From the NCBI GenBank assembly GCA_964453435.1, contig CAYVQZ010000094.1, forward strand, positions 1-11,749: a DNA stretch of 11,749 nucleotides, written 5' to 3'. Source of the stretch: CAYVQZ01 sp964453435. Lineage in GTDB: Bacteria; Abyssobacteria; SURF-5. The notes under the pieces were generated by a model, which saw nothing but the letters and a program-made list of their open reading frames with translations, did no database searches and had not been told where the DNA came from. A program made the translations under genes and the position numbers. Positions 1-7,500 of this stretch are shown here, piece by piece (the stretch's first letter is position 1; each line of letters starts with the position of its first letter).

Positions 1-883
1 AGCCATCGCCGTCCATGTCAACAGGGGGTGGGCCGTCGCAATCCGGGTCTTCGGAATCGACGAGTCCGTCGCAGTCGTTGTCAAGCCCGTCGTCGCAGAT
101 TTCGCGTGCGCCGGGATTCACATCCGGGTTGTTGTCGTCGCAATCCTCGGCCAGGGGATAGCCGTCTCCGTCGATGTCATCGTCGGGCGTTGCGGGTTCG
201 CAGTCATCGTCTATCCCGTTGTACGGGATTTCCACGACGCCCGGATTTATGGAGGGATTTGTGTCGTCGCAGTCGCCGCCGCCCGTCTGCGGGTCGCGGT
301 TGCATGCCGCGTCTTCAAAACCGTCACCGTCCGCATCCTGACAGGTCGGGAGCGCGTACACTTCGAACTCGTTGGTAGGGACGCTTTCTTCGGCGTGCGG
401 GAATACGGTTGCGTTATTTTCATCAAATGGTGAGCCGAACCATGAGGCGGTCCATGTATAGAAGCCGGGCTCCGATGGGGCAGGAGATGAGAGCAGGACG
501 GGAAATTGAAGCTCCGCGGCTTGGGTCCCGTCGTCTCCCATGCCGGTCGGCCCTGTCACCCTGTCAATTTCCTGTCCATTGTGGTCACGCAGTATCGCCC
601 GAATCCACCCGTTTCGATATCCTCCGCTGAACGTAACCGTCACTGTCTGCCTCGGCTGGTAACGGTCAAGGTCGGTGGTAGCGGTCAGGTTCATCGAGTT
701 GCGGGAGGAATCCTGCCATACGCCGTGCGCATGGCAGCCATTGCACGTCGGTGAGTCGTCGGAATGACAACTTACACAGCTCTGAGAAAAGAACTCCGAC
801 TTTGCGAGGGCATGCGCCGGGAAAACAGCAATAAGAATGAGCAGCGTCAGAAGCATTGATACACGGTGAGTTTTGAACTTCAT
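1..883 (-). CDS. Secreted dihaem c-type cytochrome with MopE-like metal-binding repeats (3' end outside window)
   Basis: The frame is open from ATG (883-881) to the window edge: 294 codons seen, stop not seen. AGGAGG (891-896) lies 7 nt upstream and supports this start. Residues 1-27 form a Sec signal peptide (KFK n-region, LLTLLILIAVF core, likely cleavage after AHALA). Two haem-binding motifs sit only seven residues apart, CVSCH (36-40) and CNGCH (47-51). Residues about 63-178 are a beta-rich domain with the pattern TDLDRYQPRQTVTVTFSGGY, resembling the Reeler/Ig-like domains of secreted multihaem proteins. From about 181 onward come acidic repeats DCDDxNPxxNPG (204-215, 247-258) and CDDGLDNDCDG (263-273), the hallmark of the putative metal-binding family named after MopE of Methylococcus (PF11617-like, copper or calcium binding). 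Known: such proteins are secreted or surface-bound. Inferred: an accessory to the cytochrome cluster transcribed divergently. Electron-transfer partner unknown. Confidence 0.85.
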   Translation of the reverse strand, partial: MKFKTHRVSMLLTLLILIAVFPAHALAKSEFFSQSCVSCHSDDSPTCNGCHAHGVWQDSSRNSMNLTATTDLDRYQPRQTVTVTFSGGYRNGWIRAILRDHNGQEIDRVTGPTGMGDDGTQAAELQFPVLLSSPAPSEPGFYTWTASWFGSPFDENNATVFPHAEESVPTNEFEVYALPTCQDADGDGFEDAACNRDPQTGGGDCDDTNPSINPGVVEIPYNGIDDDCEPATPDDDIDGDGYPLAEDCDDNNPDVNPGAREICDDGLDNDCDGLVDSEDPDCDGPPPVDMDGDG

Positions 884-1110
884 TCGTCCGCCTCCTACAG
901 TAACTTGAATTCTGAAACCTACAGCAAATTGCACACAAACAAAATTGCTAATTCCGCCGATACGTCCTCCTTTCCTTTTTTTCGGGTTCGTCTAACTTCA
1001 GAAAAGCCTGTAAATCATTTGTGTTTTCGGGGCGCTGCGAATTGGGGTTGTGAAACTGAATGAGAGTTTTCCGAGAGGGGTTAGGAGGTAAAATGGAGGG
1101 GTGATAAGGA
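884..1110. other. Divergent intergenic region, leader of the minus-strand cytochrome gene
   Basis: No convincing gene is seen here. On the minus strand it is the leader of the dihaem/MopE gene. It includes a second purine-rich, Shine-Dalgarno-like run, GGAAAGGAGG (about 966-975), which has no ATG/GTG/TTG at a usable distance. On the plus strand AGGAGG (1084-1089) stands 3 nt before an ATG that opens only a three-codon frame (MEG, then TGA). No clear -35/-10 pair was found for the minus-strand gene. Confidence 0.4.
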
Positions 1111-1139
1111 TTGACAAGCGGCGATGCCGGTGACAGAAT
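1111..1139 (+). promoter_or_regulatory. Candidate sigma-70 promoter, TTGACA-N17-CAGAAT
   Basis: A consensus -35 hexamer (1111-1116) is followed at exactly 17 nt by CAGAAT (1134-1139), which matches four of six bases of TATAAT. The predicted start is near 1146. It is credible mainly because a hairpin with a T-rich tail lies about 30 nt further on, giving a compact promoter-to-terminator unit with no ORF. Confidence 0.3.
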
Positions 1140-1145
1140 ACCCAC

Positions 1146-1229
1146 AGGGAAAGCAAACCTGTTCCACCTTTCCTCGCGCCATCGACGGGGCGTCGTGGCA
1201 GATGTGCCCGTCGATGGCGCTTTTAATTT
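1146..1229 (+). ncRNA. Candidate small RNA (about 80 nt), hypothetical
   Basis: The interval runs from the predicted start of the TTGACA-N17-CAGAAT element to the T-rich tail of a perfect 14-bp hairpin. It contains no ORF with a start. A 5-bp hairpin overlaps the predicted 5' end (ACAGG 1144-1148 with CCTGT 1158-1162), then comes a pyrimidine-rich single-stranded stretch (CCACCTTTCCTC, 1164-1175), then the terminator hairpin. The stretch CCTTTCC is complementary to GGAAAGG in the leader of the divergent cytochrome gene, but that purine run is Shine-Dalgarno-like, so chance pairing is likely. No known RNA family was recognised. Confidence 0.25.
1176..1229 (+). terminator. Rho-independent terminator-like hairpin
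   Basis: GCGCCATCGACGGG (1176-1189) pairs perfectly with CCCGTCGATGGCGC (1207-1220): a 14-bp stem, a 17-nt loop, then TTTTAATTT on the plus strand. No T-run follows on the minus strand, so it is oriented for plus-strand transcription. No plus-strand protein gene ends before it. It therefore terminates either a small RNA or transcription from outside the annotated genes. Confidence 0.65.
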
Positions 1230-1351
1230 GCCCGTTGGAAGCAGGCAAATCGCATGCCAATAGTCCGATTATTGCGACGTTTTTGCACTAACCCATGCAT
1301 ATTCAATTGGTTATGTCATTGAAACGTCTGCGTGTCCATCCATACGTCGAC

Positions 1352-1377
1352 CACGTGCATAGTTACGTGATTTTTTT
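1352..1377 (+). terminator. Weak hairpin with seven-T tail
   Basis: CACGT (1352-1356) pairs with ACGTG (1365-1369) around an 8-nt loop, and ATTTTTTT (1370-1377) follows. The 5-bp stem is short for an efficient terminator. The A/T-rich run also lies upstream of the consensus promoter at 1408-1436 and may instead act as part of its upstream region. Confidence 0.2.
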
Positions 1378-1407
1378 CCATATTCTCGCTAAAAATGGTC
1401 GGAGAGA

Positions 1408-1436
1408 TTGACATTCCCTGAGTCGTGTGGTATAAT
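1408..1436 (+). promoter_or_regulatory. Perfect consensus sigma-70 promoter with extended -10
   Basis: TTGACA (1408-1413), a 17-nt spacer and TATAAT (1431-1436) match the housekeeping consensus at all twelve positions with the optimal spacing. The bases before the -10 are TGG, giving an extended -10 (TG-N). With the usual spacing, +1 is A1443. Perfect promoters are rare ahead of regulated protein genes and common ahead of stable RNAs. The nearest large ORF starts 433 nt downstream of +1. Confidence 0.8.
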
Positions 1437-1442
1437 TCTCCC

Positions 1443-1607
1443 ATTCTTGTCCATCTGACCGTGGACTAATTTGCCCCCGAACGCCTCTTTTGGGGTTGGC
1501 CGACTGCTCCGAAATGGGCTTTTGGAGGAAGAGGTTCTTGCCTGCATTCGTTGCCGGCGAAAAGGCATGGCGATTCGGTCACGAAACATTGTGGCATGAA
1601 TTTTTTC
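1443..1607 (+). ncRNA. Candidate structured RNA: 6S-size non-coding RNA or long riboswitch-like leader
   Basis: From predicted +1 (A1443) the sequence folds by hand into a branched rod. The closing stem is 1443-1451 with 1593-1601 (eight of nine pairs), directly followed by TTTTTT (1601-1606). Inside are TGACCG 1456-1461 with 1576-1581, and 1468-1475 with 1569-1575 (seven pairs, one bulge). A 3'-side hairpin pairs 1539-1543 with 1563-1567, with an inner stem 1547-1551/1557-1561. The terminal arm pairs 1479-1481/1535-1537, 1484-1489/1529-1534 and 1507-1510/1524-1527. Length (about 165 nt) and rod-plus-side-hairpin layout recall 6S RNA. Alternatively it is a leader element controlling the barrel/cytochrome operon, with the closing stem plus T-run as terminator. 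No conserved core of 6S, GEMM, cobalamin or other families was recognised. The fold is by eye, not computed. Confidence 0.45.
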
Positions 1608-1628
1608 TCGATTTTTCTCTAGCATATG

Positions 1629-1651
1629 AAAAATATTGGTGGCATATTTTT
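1629..1651 (+). repeat. A/T-rich inverted repeat (8-bp arms)
   Basis: AAAAATAT (1629-1636) and ATATTTTT (1644-1651) are perfect inverted arms around a 7-nt centre (TGGTGGC). It could be a weak hairpin in the operon leader or a regulator-binding site upstream of the promoter candidate at 1699. No known operator consensus was recognised. Confidence 0.35.
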
Positions 1652-1698
1652 ATCAGTTAGCCCATGAGACATGTGTAAGGCGGCTTACTGAAAAGCAA

Positions 1699-1727
1699 TT
1701 GACAGCCGAAGAAAATGTTGTTCAAAT
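1699..1727 (+). promoter_or_regulatory. Candidate sigma-70 promoter of the barrel/cytochrome operon, TTGACA-N17-TCAAAT
   Basis: TTGACA (1699-1704) is followed at 17 nt by TCAAAT (1722-1727), four of six matches to the -10 consensus. The predicted start, near 1734, would give a leader of about 140 nt before the barrel gene. That leader would begin just ahead of the Shine-Dalgarno of the 33-codon leader ORF. It is the better-placed promoter for the operon. The stronger promoter at 1408 could also read through. Confidence 0.4.
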
Positions 1728-1746
1728 TCTGCATGGAGGGCCCGAA

Positions 1747-1848
1747 ATGAACACGAGACGGTTTGGGTTCGGACAACCAGCAGAACTGTTTGCTTATAGA
1801 TTTCGCTCCGAGTCTGTGAATCGAATCCGGTTTCTGCAAAAGCGGTAG
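1747..1848 (+). CDS. Short leader ORF, 33 codons (hypothetical)
   Basis: An ATG at 1747 is preceded at 6 nt by a strong Shine-Dalgarno, GGAGGG (1735-1740), and runs 33 codons to TAG. The product is basic and Arg/Phe-rich, with no signal peptide and no cysteine. It ends 27 nt before the barrel start. Such a placement suits translational coupling or an attenuating leader peptide, but there are no repeated codons that would indicate amino-acid attenuation. It may equally be a chance ORF. No family recognised. Confidence 0.3.
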   Translation: MNTRRFGFGQPAELFAYRFRSESVNRIRFLQKR

Positions 1849-1875
1849 CGCAAGCGAAAAACGGTAAGAGGGCAG

Positions 1876-3300
1876 ATGCGACGACATCGCACTTCGTACC
1901 CGGGATGCTGTCAGAATTCGGCTTTCAGATGGTTGCCCACGGTTGCATTCACTCTCACTCTCCTAATGTTCCTTCCGTTCCTTGGTCCCGCAGCATGGGC
2001 TGAAGATACCGATGAAGCTGGGTGGAGGGATCATGTTCCCTTCGATGTAAGTGGCGAATATACGGTCGAGTATCTGGGCCGGTGGAATACCGGCGAAAGC
2101 GAAGACGACCACCAGCTTTTTCAGTATCTGAGGCTGAGAATCGACAATATCGTGCCAAACAAGGTTTCCCTCCATTTTCTCGGTCGCCTCTCTGCCGAAC
2201 TCGACGGTCGTGACGACAGCGACGATTTCTTCCACGATATCTACGACACCTTCGACCATGATGTGAACGACAGGGTCTATTATCTTTATGTTGATATAAA
2301 AGACCCGTTCGCAAGAGATTCGAAGCTGCGGCTCGGGCGTCAATACTCATACGAAGCGGAAAGCGTCCTGTTCACTGGCGGCAAGTACGAGCAGAGGATT
2401 GACAGGTTGCGCTTCTACGTTCAGGGCGGCGTGCGCGGGTCGCACTATACGAGTCCCGAGAAGGATGACTTTATCGCCGGCGCCGGCGGCGAGTACCAGC
2501 TTTTCCCATATACCATCATCGGGTATGACTACCTGAGAGCGGAAGAAGATTCGTTGGGAGACGACCACCACAGTTTCGATATCTATCAACGATTTGGTCC
2601 CGTCAGGGCGTATGCGCAATTCGGCGTCCTGAACAATGAAGCGGACGAACTGAATCTGTACGGAAACTACTACCAGGCTCCGTTTGATTTGAACCTGACG
2701 GCGCGTTACTACACCCTGTTAAACGAACGCGACAGGCTGTCGAACGAGTTTTCGCCTCTAATCGACATCAATGGCTTTGACACGGAAGACGAGAGGACGT
2801 TGGGTGTGTACTTCCCCTTTCACCTCGTGAACCTGTCCGCCTATAAAGGATGGGGAGAGAAGTTCGCTACAAGCGGTGGTTTCGAGACGAGATGGATGGA
2901 TGACAGCGACGAGGAGAATGATTTCAACCGTGAGTATGACCGGTTCTTCGTGACCCTCGAGGTTTTCGATTGCCTTGTCAAGGGTCTCACGACGGCGTTC
3001 ACGTTCGAATACTGGGACGTGGATGCCGGAGAGGACAGCATCGCGTTTGCCGTCGATGCGGAGAAGAACCTCACGGACAAGCTGTACGCCGCCGTCGGCT
3101 TTTACTATTCTCGATACCGAATCCGTTCCGTGTTTAATGATACGACATTGAGCGAAGAGATCGAAACTCCCGAATTGTATGCCAAGCTGAAGTACAAGCT
3201 GAAGGAAAACGTCGAGCTGATTGCGAAGTATGAGGTCGAGGACGAAAGCGATCTCGAAACGACGCACGAGTTGCAGTTGGGCTGCTCGATCGGGTTCTGA
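1876..3300 (+). CDS. Outer-membrane beta-barrel (porin-like) protein of a multihaem cytochrome cluster
   Basis: The protein is 474 aa. Start ATG at 1876 has AAGAGGG (1866-1872) only 3 nt upstream, a tight spacing, but no other in-frame start precedes the signal peptide. Residues 1-42 are a long signal peptide: basic/polar n-region, hydrophobic core TVAFTLTLLMFLPFLG, likely cleavage after AWA. The mature part is acidic and shows alternating hydrophobic strands rich in Tyr/Phe (for example LRLRIDNI, RLRFYVQGGV, TIIGYDYL, LYAAVGFYYSRYRI). It ends in LQLGCSIGF, with the C-terminal Phe typical of BAM-assembled barrels. There is no CXXCH. Known: porin-cytochrome conduits such as MtrCAB, OmbB-OmaB-OmcB or Ext pair a barrel with multihaem cytochromes. 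Inferred: it sheathes the 13-haem lipoprotein encoded 16 nt downstream in the same operon. At about 430 mature residues it is smaller than the roughly 700-residue MtrB/OmbB barrels. No specific homologue is claimed. Confidence 0.8.
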   Translation: MRRHRTSYPGCCQNSAFRWLPTVAFTLTLLMFLPFLGPAAWAEDTDEAGWRDHVPFDVSGEYTVEYLGRWNTGESEDDHQLFQYLRLRIDNIVPNKVSLHFLGRLSAELDGRDDSDDFFHDIYDTFDHDVNDRVYYLYVDIKDPFARDSKLRLGRQYSYEAESVLFTGGKYEQRIDRLRFYVQGGVRGSHYTSPEKDDFIAGAGGEYQLFPYTIIGYDYLRAEEDSLGDDHHSFDIYQRFGPVRAYAQFGVLNNEADELNLYGNYYQAPFDLNLTARYYTLLNERDRLSNEFSPLIDINGFDTEDERTLGVYFPFHLVNLSAYKGWGEKFATSGGFETRWMDDSDEENDFNREYDRFFVTLEVFDCLVKGLTTAFTFEYWDVDAGEDSIAFAVDAEKNLTDKLYAAVGFYYSRYRIRSVFNDTTLSEEIETPELYAKLKYKLKENVELIAKYEVEDESDLETTHELQLGCSIGF

Positions 3301-3316
3301 AAGCAGGGGCGCGAAT

Positions 3317-4276
3317 ATGAAGCAGATTTCCGGAAAGTTTTTGGTGGCGCTGGCAACCATCACCGTGGTCGTGGTGGCGGGAGGGTGCAGAAAAGGCCAG
3401 TTCTCCCTGAATTTCAGCCATGAACAGCACGTTGTCGAGAATGGACTCGAGTGCGAGATGTGCCACGTCGTCGGTGAAGGTGACGCCATGATCAAGCCGG
3501 ACCACGCAATTTGCTCCGAGTGCCATGAGATCGGAGATGAGCCCTCGCAGGAGTGCCTTGTCTGCCACAAGGTGAACAGGCCCGAGGAAATCGAGGTCAG
3601 GTATCAGAAAAGGGTCGAAAAAACGAAGGAAGAGATCATATTCTCTCACGAGCGGCATTCCGGCTACATCGAAACCGAATGCAAGGATTGCCACGCGGGC
3701 GCCATGAGCAGTGTCTCCTCGAAGGATAATCTCCTGCCGAGGAAGGAGTCGTGCCTGGTGTGTCATGACGACCAAACCGCGCCTCTCGAGGATTGCAGCG
3801 CGTGTCATGTGGAATCAAGCCCGATCAACGCCACCCATAAGCTCGACTGGGAATGGCATCACGGGTTCGAATCGAAATTCGCGAGTTCCCGGTGTATGAC
3901 CTGTCACCACCAGGAAACATGTATCGAATGCCACCGCGATGAGAAGCCGCGGGACCACAATAACGCATGGCGCAGAATCACTCATGGGGCCGAGGCTGCA
4001 TGGAATCGGAGCCGCTGCATGGTTTGTCACCAGGAGGATTCCTGCGAGAAGTGCCATCGCAGCACGAAGCCACGCACGCACAGGGCCGGGTGGGCCGCCG
4101 GAGAGAGGTCGCGCCATTGCTCGTTCTGCCATTTCCCGATTAGCGCGGTCTCGTGCAGCGTTTGCCATAAAGAGCTCGAGCATCCGAAGAACAACGAGAA
4201 TCTCGGGCGTCCCCCGCATCCGATTCCTCCCGGAGCCGAGGATTGCTCTTTATGCCACCTGGCTGCAGGTGGTTGA
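3317..4276 (+). CDS. 13-haem c-type cytochrome lipoprotein
   Basis: The protein is 319 aa. The start is ATG 3317, with AGGGG (3305-3309) 7 nt upstream, because it directly precedes a lipoprotein signal: hydrophobic core LVALATITVVVV and lipobox AGG|C24. A longer frame reaches back to 3221 but overlaps the barrel gene and has no signal. Thirteen canonical CXXCH motifs start at residues 46, 66, 80, 122, 146, 160, 193, 202, 234, 243, 268, 280 and 310, about one haem per 23 mature residues. FSHEQH (33-38) and FSHERH (109-114) head two related N-terminal modules of the cytochrome c3/c7 style. SRCMxCH...CxxCHRxxKPRxH repeats at 192-214 and 232-255. Fifteen further histidines could supply a second axial ligand to every haem. 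Likely anchored to the outer membrane and paired with the barrel encoded just upstream. Direction of electron flow and partner are not shown by sequence. Confidence 0.92.
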   Translation: MKQISGKFLVALATITVVVVAGGCRKGQFSLNFSHEQHVVENGLECEMCHVVGEGDAMIKPDHAICSECHEIGDEPSQECLVCHKVNRPEEIEVRYQKRVEKTKEEIIFSHERHSGYIETECKDCHAGAMSSVSSKDNLLPRKESCLVCHDDQTAPLEDCSACHVESSPINATHKLDWEWHHGFESKFASSRCMTCHHQETCIECHRDEKPRDHNNAWRRITHGAEAAWNRSRCMVCHQEDSCEKCHRSTKPRTHRAGWAAGERSRHCSFCHFPISAVSCSVCHKELEHPKNNENLGRPPHPIPPGAEDCSLCHLAAGG

Positions 4277-4592
4277 TGAAATAAGGCGAGTTGTAGTGCC
4301 ATAAAAATAAGGTTTTTTAGGAAGAGCGCATGTGATTGTATGACAACAAGAACAACAGCGCCCGCCGAAATTACCGCAACGACAGCCAATCGAAGAAATC
4401 TCCTTCGGTTTGCGCACCAGCGGACTCAGATTCGAGGAGAGTCACCCCATCGGCTGCTTTTTGGTTAGGGTCGATTAATCGCCATATGCGGCTTTTTCCG
4501 GTCGTTCGCATAAGGGCGTCAATTAATAACGGCGGTTTTCTGCCTCATGCAGCGCCGTGGTCGCCGGATTAATATTGAAAAGGAGTGGCAGC
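4277..4592 (+). other. 316-nt gap between the two multihaem genes
   Basis: No gene is supported. It contains an 8-bp hairpin (4388-4395 with 4403-4410, one G-T pair, 7-nt loop), a 10-bp palindrome CGATTAATCG (4472-4481), and several T-runs (4313-4318, 4458-4462, 4493-4497) without strong preceding stems. No convincing -35/-10 pair and no clear terminator were found. The 15-haem gene could be read from the upstream operon or from an unrecognised promoter here. Confidence 0.45.
4580..4585 (+). promoter_or_regulatory. Ribosome binding site fixing the start of the 15-haem gene
   Basis: AAGGAG lies 7 nt before ATG 4593. It selects this start over an in-frame ATG at 4557, which has no Shine-Dalgarno and would push the lipoprotein signal 12 residues inward. 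Confidence 0.75.
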
Positions 4593-7500
4593 ATGGTCCC
4601 ACGAAAACGCTTGTCTTTGCCGTTCGGCCTTCTACTTGTGTTCTTCATAATATCCCTGCACGCGTGTTCGGGGGGCGGAGGCGGCGGTGGAGGCGTGACC
4701 GGAGAGACACCGCCGTTCGAGGGCTTTGAAGATTCTGCGCATGCCGACGCTACTGCGGAGGCTTTTAACCACTGGGACGCGGACGTTCCACCGGAGGTTC
4801 CGACGACCTGCGCCAAATGTCATAACACGGCAGGGTTCCTCGATTTTCTCGGGGTTGACGGGTCGGCCGAGAGACAGGTTGACTTTCCGGTTGCCATTGA
4901 CCCTGATGCGGACAACTCACTCGATTGTGACGTGTGCCACAACGACAGGACCTTCACGTGGGACACGGTGGTATTCCCGTCGGGAGTCGAGATTTCCGTG
5001 CCCGGCCGATGGTCTCTTTGCTATGAATGCCATCAAGGACGCACCTGGACGGGCACTGTCGACGAAGAAATCGCGGATGCGGCCCCGCCCGATGACGACA
5101 CGGTGGATACGGACCTCAGCTTTCAGAACATTCACTACTTTGCGGCGGCGGCCACCCGCTGGGGCGGCCAGGTCATGGGCGGATACCAATACGTCGGGCA
5201 GGTATATGATATTCGCTTTGCCCATGTCGAAGGCACGGACGTGTGCACCTCCTGTCATAACCCTCACACTCTGGAGATTTTCCTGGATGAGTGCAGCCGA
5301 TGCCACACGAATGTCCAGTCCGAGGCCGACTTAGCAAATATTCGCATGCTCGGTTCTGTCCGCGACTATGATGGCGACGGCGATACGAATGAAGGTATCA
5401 CATTCGAACTCGCGACGCTGCGCGAGAAAATTCTTCAAGCTATACAGGCATACGGGAACGAGGTCTCCGGAACTCCCATAGTCTATGACGAAAACACGTA
5501 CCCGTACTTCTTTATCGACACAAATGGGAATGGCGTCGTCGATCCGGGGGAAAACACCTTTTCGAACGGATACAACGCATGGACCGCGCGTCTCCTGAGA
5601 GCCGCCTACAACCTGCAGTACTCGCTCAAGGACCCCGGTTGCGCGGTTCATAACGCAAAATACGTCATTCAATTGTTGTACGATTCAATCACCGACCTCA
5701 ATTCCGTTCTCACACCCGGAAATCAAGTGGATATGACCAACGCGGTCCGTGTCGATGCCGGACATTTCGACGGCTCGGCTGAGGCATTCCGGCATTGGGA
5801 CGCCGATGATCCGCCGGTCGTGCCGGCGTCTTGCAGCCGCTGCCACTCGGCGGAAGGGCTTCCTCTGTTCGTGTCGACAGGCACCACAACAGCCCAGCCG
5901 CTCCCGAACGGATTCCAATGCTCGAACTGTCACCCCGCCATTCCCAACTTCGCCGTCCAATTGACCGTGCCGGACGTTACGTTCCCGAGTGGGGCGGTGA
6001 TCGACAGCGGAAACAACACGACGAATCTCTGTATGACCTGCCACCAGGGGCGCGAGTCGAAACTTGACGTCGACGAGGCCATCGCAAACGCCGCGCCGCC
6101 GGATGAGGATACCGTTGATACAGACTTGTCCTTCCTCAACATCCATTATTTCGCCGCAGGAGCGACCCGGTACGGAACCGAAGCGATGGGTGGATACGAG
6201 TACGACGGAAAACGATATGACGGCTTCTTTCCGCATGTGACCGATTTCAATGATTGCTCGAGTTGCCATACGGTGCATGGCCAGGATGTGCGGATAGGGG
6301 AATGCGGCCAGTGCCATGCCGGTGTGACAACGCTGGCGGACCTCGTAAATATCAGGATGCCCGGCTCCACCGAGGACTACAACGGAAACGGCAATGTTAC
6401 GGAAGGCATCACCTTCGAGATTGACGGATTGAGAGACCTCCTTCTTCCGGCCATGCAGGCATATGCCACCGCCCATCCCGTGGCTGATGACATCGTGTAC
6501 GATGAGAATACATATCCCTATTTCTTCATAGATACGAACGGCAACGGCATTGTCGATCCGGGAGAGAACATATTCCCGAACGGTTACAAGACGTGGACGG
6601 CCCGATTGCTGAAGGCCGCGTACAATCTGCAGTATTCACTTAAGGACCCGGGCTGCTCGGCGCATAACGCCAAGTATGTGATCGAGCTTCTCTATGACAG
6701 CATCGAGGACGTCGGTGGCGACGTGAGCGGATTGACGCGCAACGACTTCGGACATTTCGACGCCACGTCGGAAGCGTTCAGGCATTGGGATGAGGACGGG
6801 GCGGTGCCGGGGACATGCGCGCGATGCCATGCTTCTCCGGCAGGGTTCGACGCCTATCTTGCCACCTTTACGGACCCAACCGATTCTTTCCCGGTGACGT
6901 ATGGCCTTACATGCGAGACATGTCATACGGGCGAGGACTTTGCCGGTGGCGCGCCGCGGAAATTCGTCTCGCAAGTGGTATTCCCGAGCGGGGTCGCGAT
7001 TCAGAACAACCCGCTTGACCCGGACGGTTCGTTCCTTTGCATGACCTGTCACCAGGGCCGCGAGGCAAAGGCGACAATCGACGAGGCTATCGCCGAGGGA
7101 GACCTCTCGTTTAAGAACGTGCACTATCTCGGCGCCGGCGCGACGCTGTACGGTTCGGCTGCGGTTGTGGGATATCAATATGACGGAAAGACATACAATG
7201 GCAAGTTCGACCACTTTACGCCGACGGCCGCCCGCTGCTTCTTCTGTCACGAAGTCACGGAAGAGCGACATAAGTTCTTGCCGAGATTACAGGACTCGTG
7301 TAAGTTGTGTCACTCGGAGACCGTTGGAGACGATATTGAAACCATCCGCTTGAACCGGTTGACCGACTATGACGGCGACGGCAACAACACCGAGAAGCTC
7401 AAGGATGAAATACAAACCCTTGCTGCGGACCTGTTGCTCGAAATTCAGGCTCATGCGAATACCGTGGTGGGAGTGCCGATCGTGTACGACCCGGACGCTT

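Noticed and set aside
1141..1225. Possible GEMM (c-di-GMP/cGAMP) riboswitch because of ACAGGGAAAGCAAACC near cytochrome genes
   Set aside because: The start is reminiscent of GEMM, but the conserved tetraloop-receptor part (GGGNCGNAAAGCC type) and the second stem are absent.
1080..1300. Minus-strand reading frame with C-H and C-x-x-C pairs through the 1176-1220 hairpin
   Set aside because: No start codon with Shine-Dalgarno and no true CXXCH. The perfect 14-bp inverted repeat plus T-tail explains the sequence better as a terminator.
1230..1875. Sigma-54 (-24/-12, GG-N10-GC) promoter upstream of the barrel operon
   Set aside because: Several near matches (TGGCAT..., GGAAGAGGTTCTTGC) were checked, but spacing is wrong or the -12 GC is missing, while sigma-70 matches are better.
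3221..3316. Upstream in-frame extension of the 13-haem gene
   Set aside because: It overlaps the barrel gene, has no Shine-Dalgarno, and would bury the lipoprotein signal that starts at 3317.
4336..4572. 78-codon plus-strand frame in the gap between the two multihaem genes
   Set aside because: No Shine-Dalgarno, no domain, biased composition, and it overlaps the leader of the 15-haem gene.
5685..6476. Minus-strand open frame of 263 codons inside the 15-haem gene, and a similar one at 6636-7271
   Set aside because: Both are antisense to the repeated cytochrome modules, with low-complexity translations. The plus-strand frame has 15 haem motifs and module conservation.
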